DNA of 64,000 nucleotides from Snuella sedimenti (GTDB taxonomy: Bacteria > Bacteroidota > Bacteroidia > Flavobacteriales > Flavobacteriaceae): the NCBI RefSeq assembly GCF_016428595.1, contig NZ_JAELVQ010000011.1, positions 82,489 through 146,488 on the forward strand, read 5' to 3'. Positions within the stretch are counted from its first letter, which is position 1. The number at the start of each line of letters is the position of its first letter. This document shows, in pieces, positions 62,995 through 64,000 of the stretch. Both the position numbers and the translations under genes were made by a program. The notes under the pieces are model-generated. The model ran no database searches, was not told the DNA's origin, and saw nothing but the letters and a program-made list of their open reading frames with translations.

Positions 62995-63389
62995 GTTAAA
63001 AAGTTATAAAGTGATAAGGTTAGAAAGTTAAGAGGAGATAAGGTTACCCGTTGGGCATTTCGATAAAATTTTGTCAATTCTATTTAAAATCGAAGAATAA
63101 AGTAGAGCTAAGTCGTCCTTTTTCGTAAGAATAATGCAGACAAAACTCCGAGATTCAGGAGCATGGCGACGCGGAGTTTGTCAAATGGTTTTCGGCTAGA
63201 GCTGAAAAATTCCTACCGAAAAAGTGTCTTTTTCTTTGATTCGTTTCTTTTGGACAAGCAAAAGAAATGAATAAATATTGTTTAGTTTCACTAAAATAGG
63301 TGGGTTCGAGTTATTTTTTGAAACTAGTTTGACTCAAAAAGCACAATAGGTAAAGTTTTATAGTTATTGGTAGAAATACTTGGAATTTA
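62995..63389. other. Non-coding region after rmlB with repeats
   Basis: The region starts with AAGTTATAAAGTGATAAGG-type low-complexity sequence (63000-63045), then the four-hairpin element 63139-63267. No gene is visible. Confidence 0.55.
63139..63267. repeat. Four-hairpin intergenic repeat of flavobacterial type
   Basis: Four stems stand in a row: GACAAAACTCCG/CGGAGTTTGTC (63139-63182, loop containing GGAGCATGGCGAC), TTTTCGGCT/AGCTGAAAA (63189-63208), GAAAAAG/CTTTTTC, and TTTCTTTTG/CAAAAGAAA (63244-63267). From memory, the GGAGCATGGCGAC and GGACAAGCAAAAGAAA blocks recur between genes in many Flavobacteriaceae genomes. Origin unknown. Confidence 0.65.
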
Positions 63390-63744
63390 GTGAGTAGCAT
63401 ACAATCGCATAAAGATTTAAAGGTTTGGCAGGAATCCATGGATTTGATGGTTGCGATTTATGACTTGACAGAACAATTCCCGTCAAATGAAGGTTTTTGG
63501 ATTAACCATTCAATTACGCCGTGTTTTAGTTTGAATACCATCTAACATTGCTGAAGGTGCCGGTAAAAAGGACAACAAGGAATTTACTAGATTTCTGTAT
63601 ATTGCATTAGGATCGCTCTCGGAAGTAGAAACTCAGGTTGAAATTGCTGCGCGATTGAATTATATTGATGAAACGGAAGATATAATAAACGTATTTATTT
63701 TAATGAATGTCAGTTTACGCACTGTCATTCAGAACGGACATTGA
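63390..63744 (+). pseudogene. Broken four-helix-bundle (S23/IVP-like) protein gene
   Basis: A GTG start at 63390 opens SIQSHKDLKVWQESMDLMVAIYDLTEQF, the conserved beginning of the four helix bundle family related to proteins encoded by 23S rRNA intervening sequences. After about 45 codons the frame is lost near 63520. It continues in another frame, past a TGA, with IPSNIAEGAGKKDNKEF and LYIALGSLSEVETQVEIAARL. The last helix is missing: the end merges into the inverted repeat at 63723. It is inactivated by at least one frameshift plus a stop codon. Confidence 0.8.
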
Positions 63745-63834
63745 GCGAAGTCGAAATGGAAGTGAAGCATCTTTTGATAATCAAAGAGATTCCTCCAAAG
63801 CTTGTGTTGAGCTTGTCGAAATATCGGAATGACA
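63723..63834. repeat. 112-bp inverted repeat ending in TGTCATTC
   Basis: TGTCATTC at 63723-63730 and GAATGACA at 63827-63834 are complementary. The inside holds GAGCGAAGTCGAAATGG and GAGCTTGTCGAAATATCGG. Repeats with these GTCATTC and TTGAGC..GTCGAA parts are dispersed in flavobacterial genomes (memory). It truncates the preceding pseudogene. Confidence 0.6.
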
Positions 63835-63948
63835 AAACAGTGTTTTTTATATTATGACACATTAGGAACATTCAATTTATTTTATCGACTTAGGCGTTTT
63901 GTAAATATTAATAATATGAGTAAATTCAAGGGATAAATACATAAACTT

Positions 63949-64000
63949 ATGGAGCAAAGATTCAAAAGCCTATCCTTATTCGAATTTCAAGAGCGTTTTT
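63949..64000 (+). mobile_element. Start of an IS1595-type transposase, cut by window end
   Basis: ATG 63949 opens MEQRFKSLSLFEFQERF, which matches the N-terminus of IS1595-family transposases (FKSL..FEFQ..F, followed in the family by a zinc-binding region). Only 52 bases are visible and the frame stays open at the window end. I could not define the left terminal inverted repeat upstream. It would make the right edge of the window a mobile-element junction. Confidence 0.6.

Overview
The window looks like the chromosome of a marine member of the Flavobacteriaceae (Bacteroidota). Supporting signs are low GC, promoters of the TAnnTTTG type, type IX secretion (T9SS) sorting domains of both types A and B, a complete sprC-sprD-sprB-sprF gliding-motility cluster, a laminarin-type polysaccharide utilisation locus, and many conserved flavobacterial proteins of unknown function (DUF1761, DUF4175, DUF4837, DUF6438-like, DUF6909-like).

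Layout. (1) 1-5.8 kb, + strand: the 3' end of a beta-glucan utilisation locus, with a surface glycan-binding protein cut by the window edge, a PKD lipoprotein, a GH16 endo-beta-1,3-glucanase and a GH3 beta-glucosidase. The GH3 gene ends inside a 164-bp palindromic element. (2) 6-7.3 kb: a LysE-type exporter, tRNA-Cys and folB. (3) 7.4-26.2 kb, - strand: sprF, a 13.8-kb sprB, sprD and sprC, which together would build and display the mobile surface adhesin. About forty Ig-like repeats in SprB are arranged in a seven-unit higher-order repeat. Two further secreted-protein genes follow, at 26.4-28.5 kb. (4) 29-36.8 kb: glnS, a DUF1761 membrane protein, a FemAB/GNAT-like protein, an SPFH protein, an outer-membrane barrel and gltX. 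(5) 37-44.5 kb: a very large DUF4175 coiled-coil protein, ybeY, then mnmG flanked by two 14-bp palindromes that look like ParB-binding parS sites, a methyltransferase and a Skp/OmpH-like lipoprotein. (6) 44.6-49.4 kb: a DUF6438-like protein and a Fec-type surface-signalling set (ECF sigma factor, FecR anti-sigma factor, TonB-dependent receptor with an STN domain). (7) 49.5-57.6 kb: holB, a T9SS type A secreted protein, pgk, an MltD-like lytic transglycosylase, DUF4837, tatA and an M23 peptidase. (8) 57.7-63 kb: a four-gene run ending in a Wzz-like protein and rmlB, probably the start of a surface-polysaccharide locus. (9) 63-64 kb: repeats, a broken four-helix-bundle gene and the start of an IS1595-type transposase, i.e. 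a junction into accessory DNA.

The observations I consider least expected are: the tandem seven-unit super-repeat inside SprB; a family of about 164-bp full-length palindromes, one of which supplies the stop codon of the GH3 gene; a duplicated structured leader of about 148 nt in front of two unrelated genes (an outer-membrane barrel and pgk); and the parS-like pair around mnmG. I see no CRISPR array, prophage, integron or toxin-antitoxin system, and no wholly new multi-gene system. The sprCDBF cluster is a known system, although this copy has unusual internal architecture.
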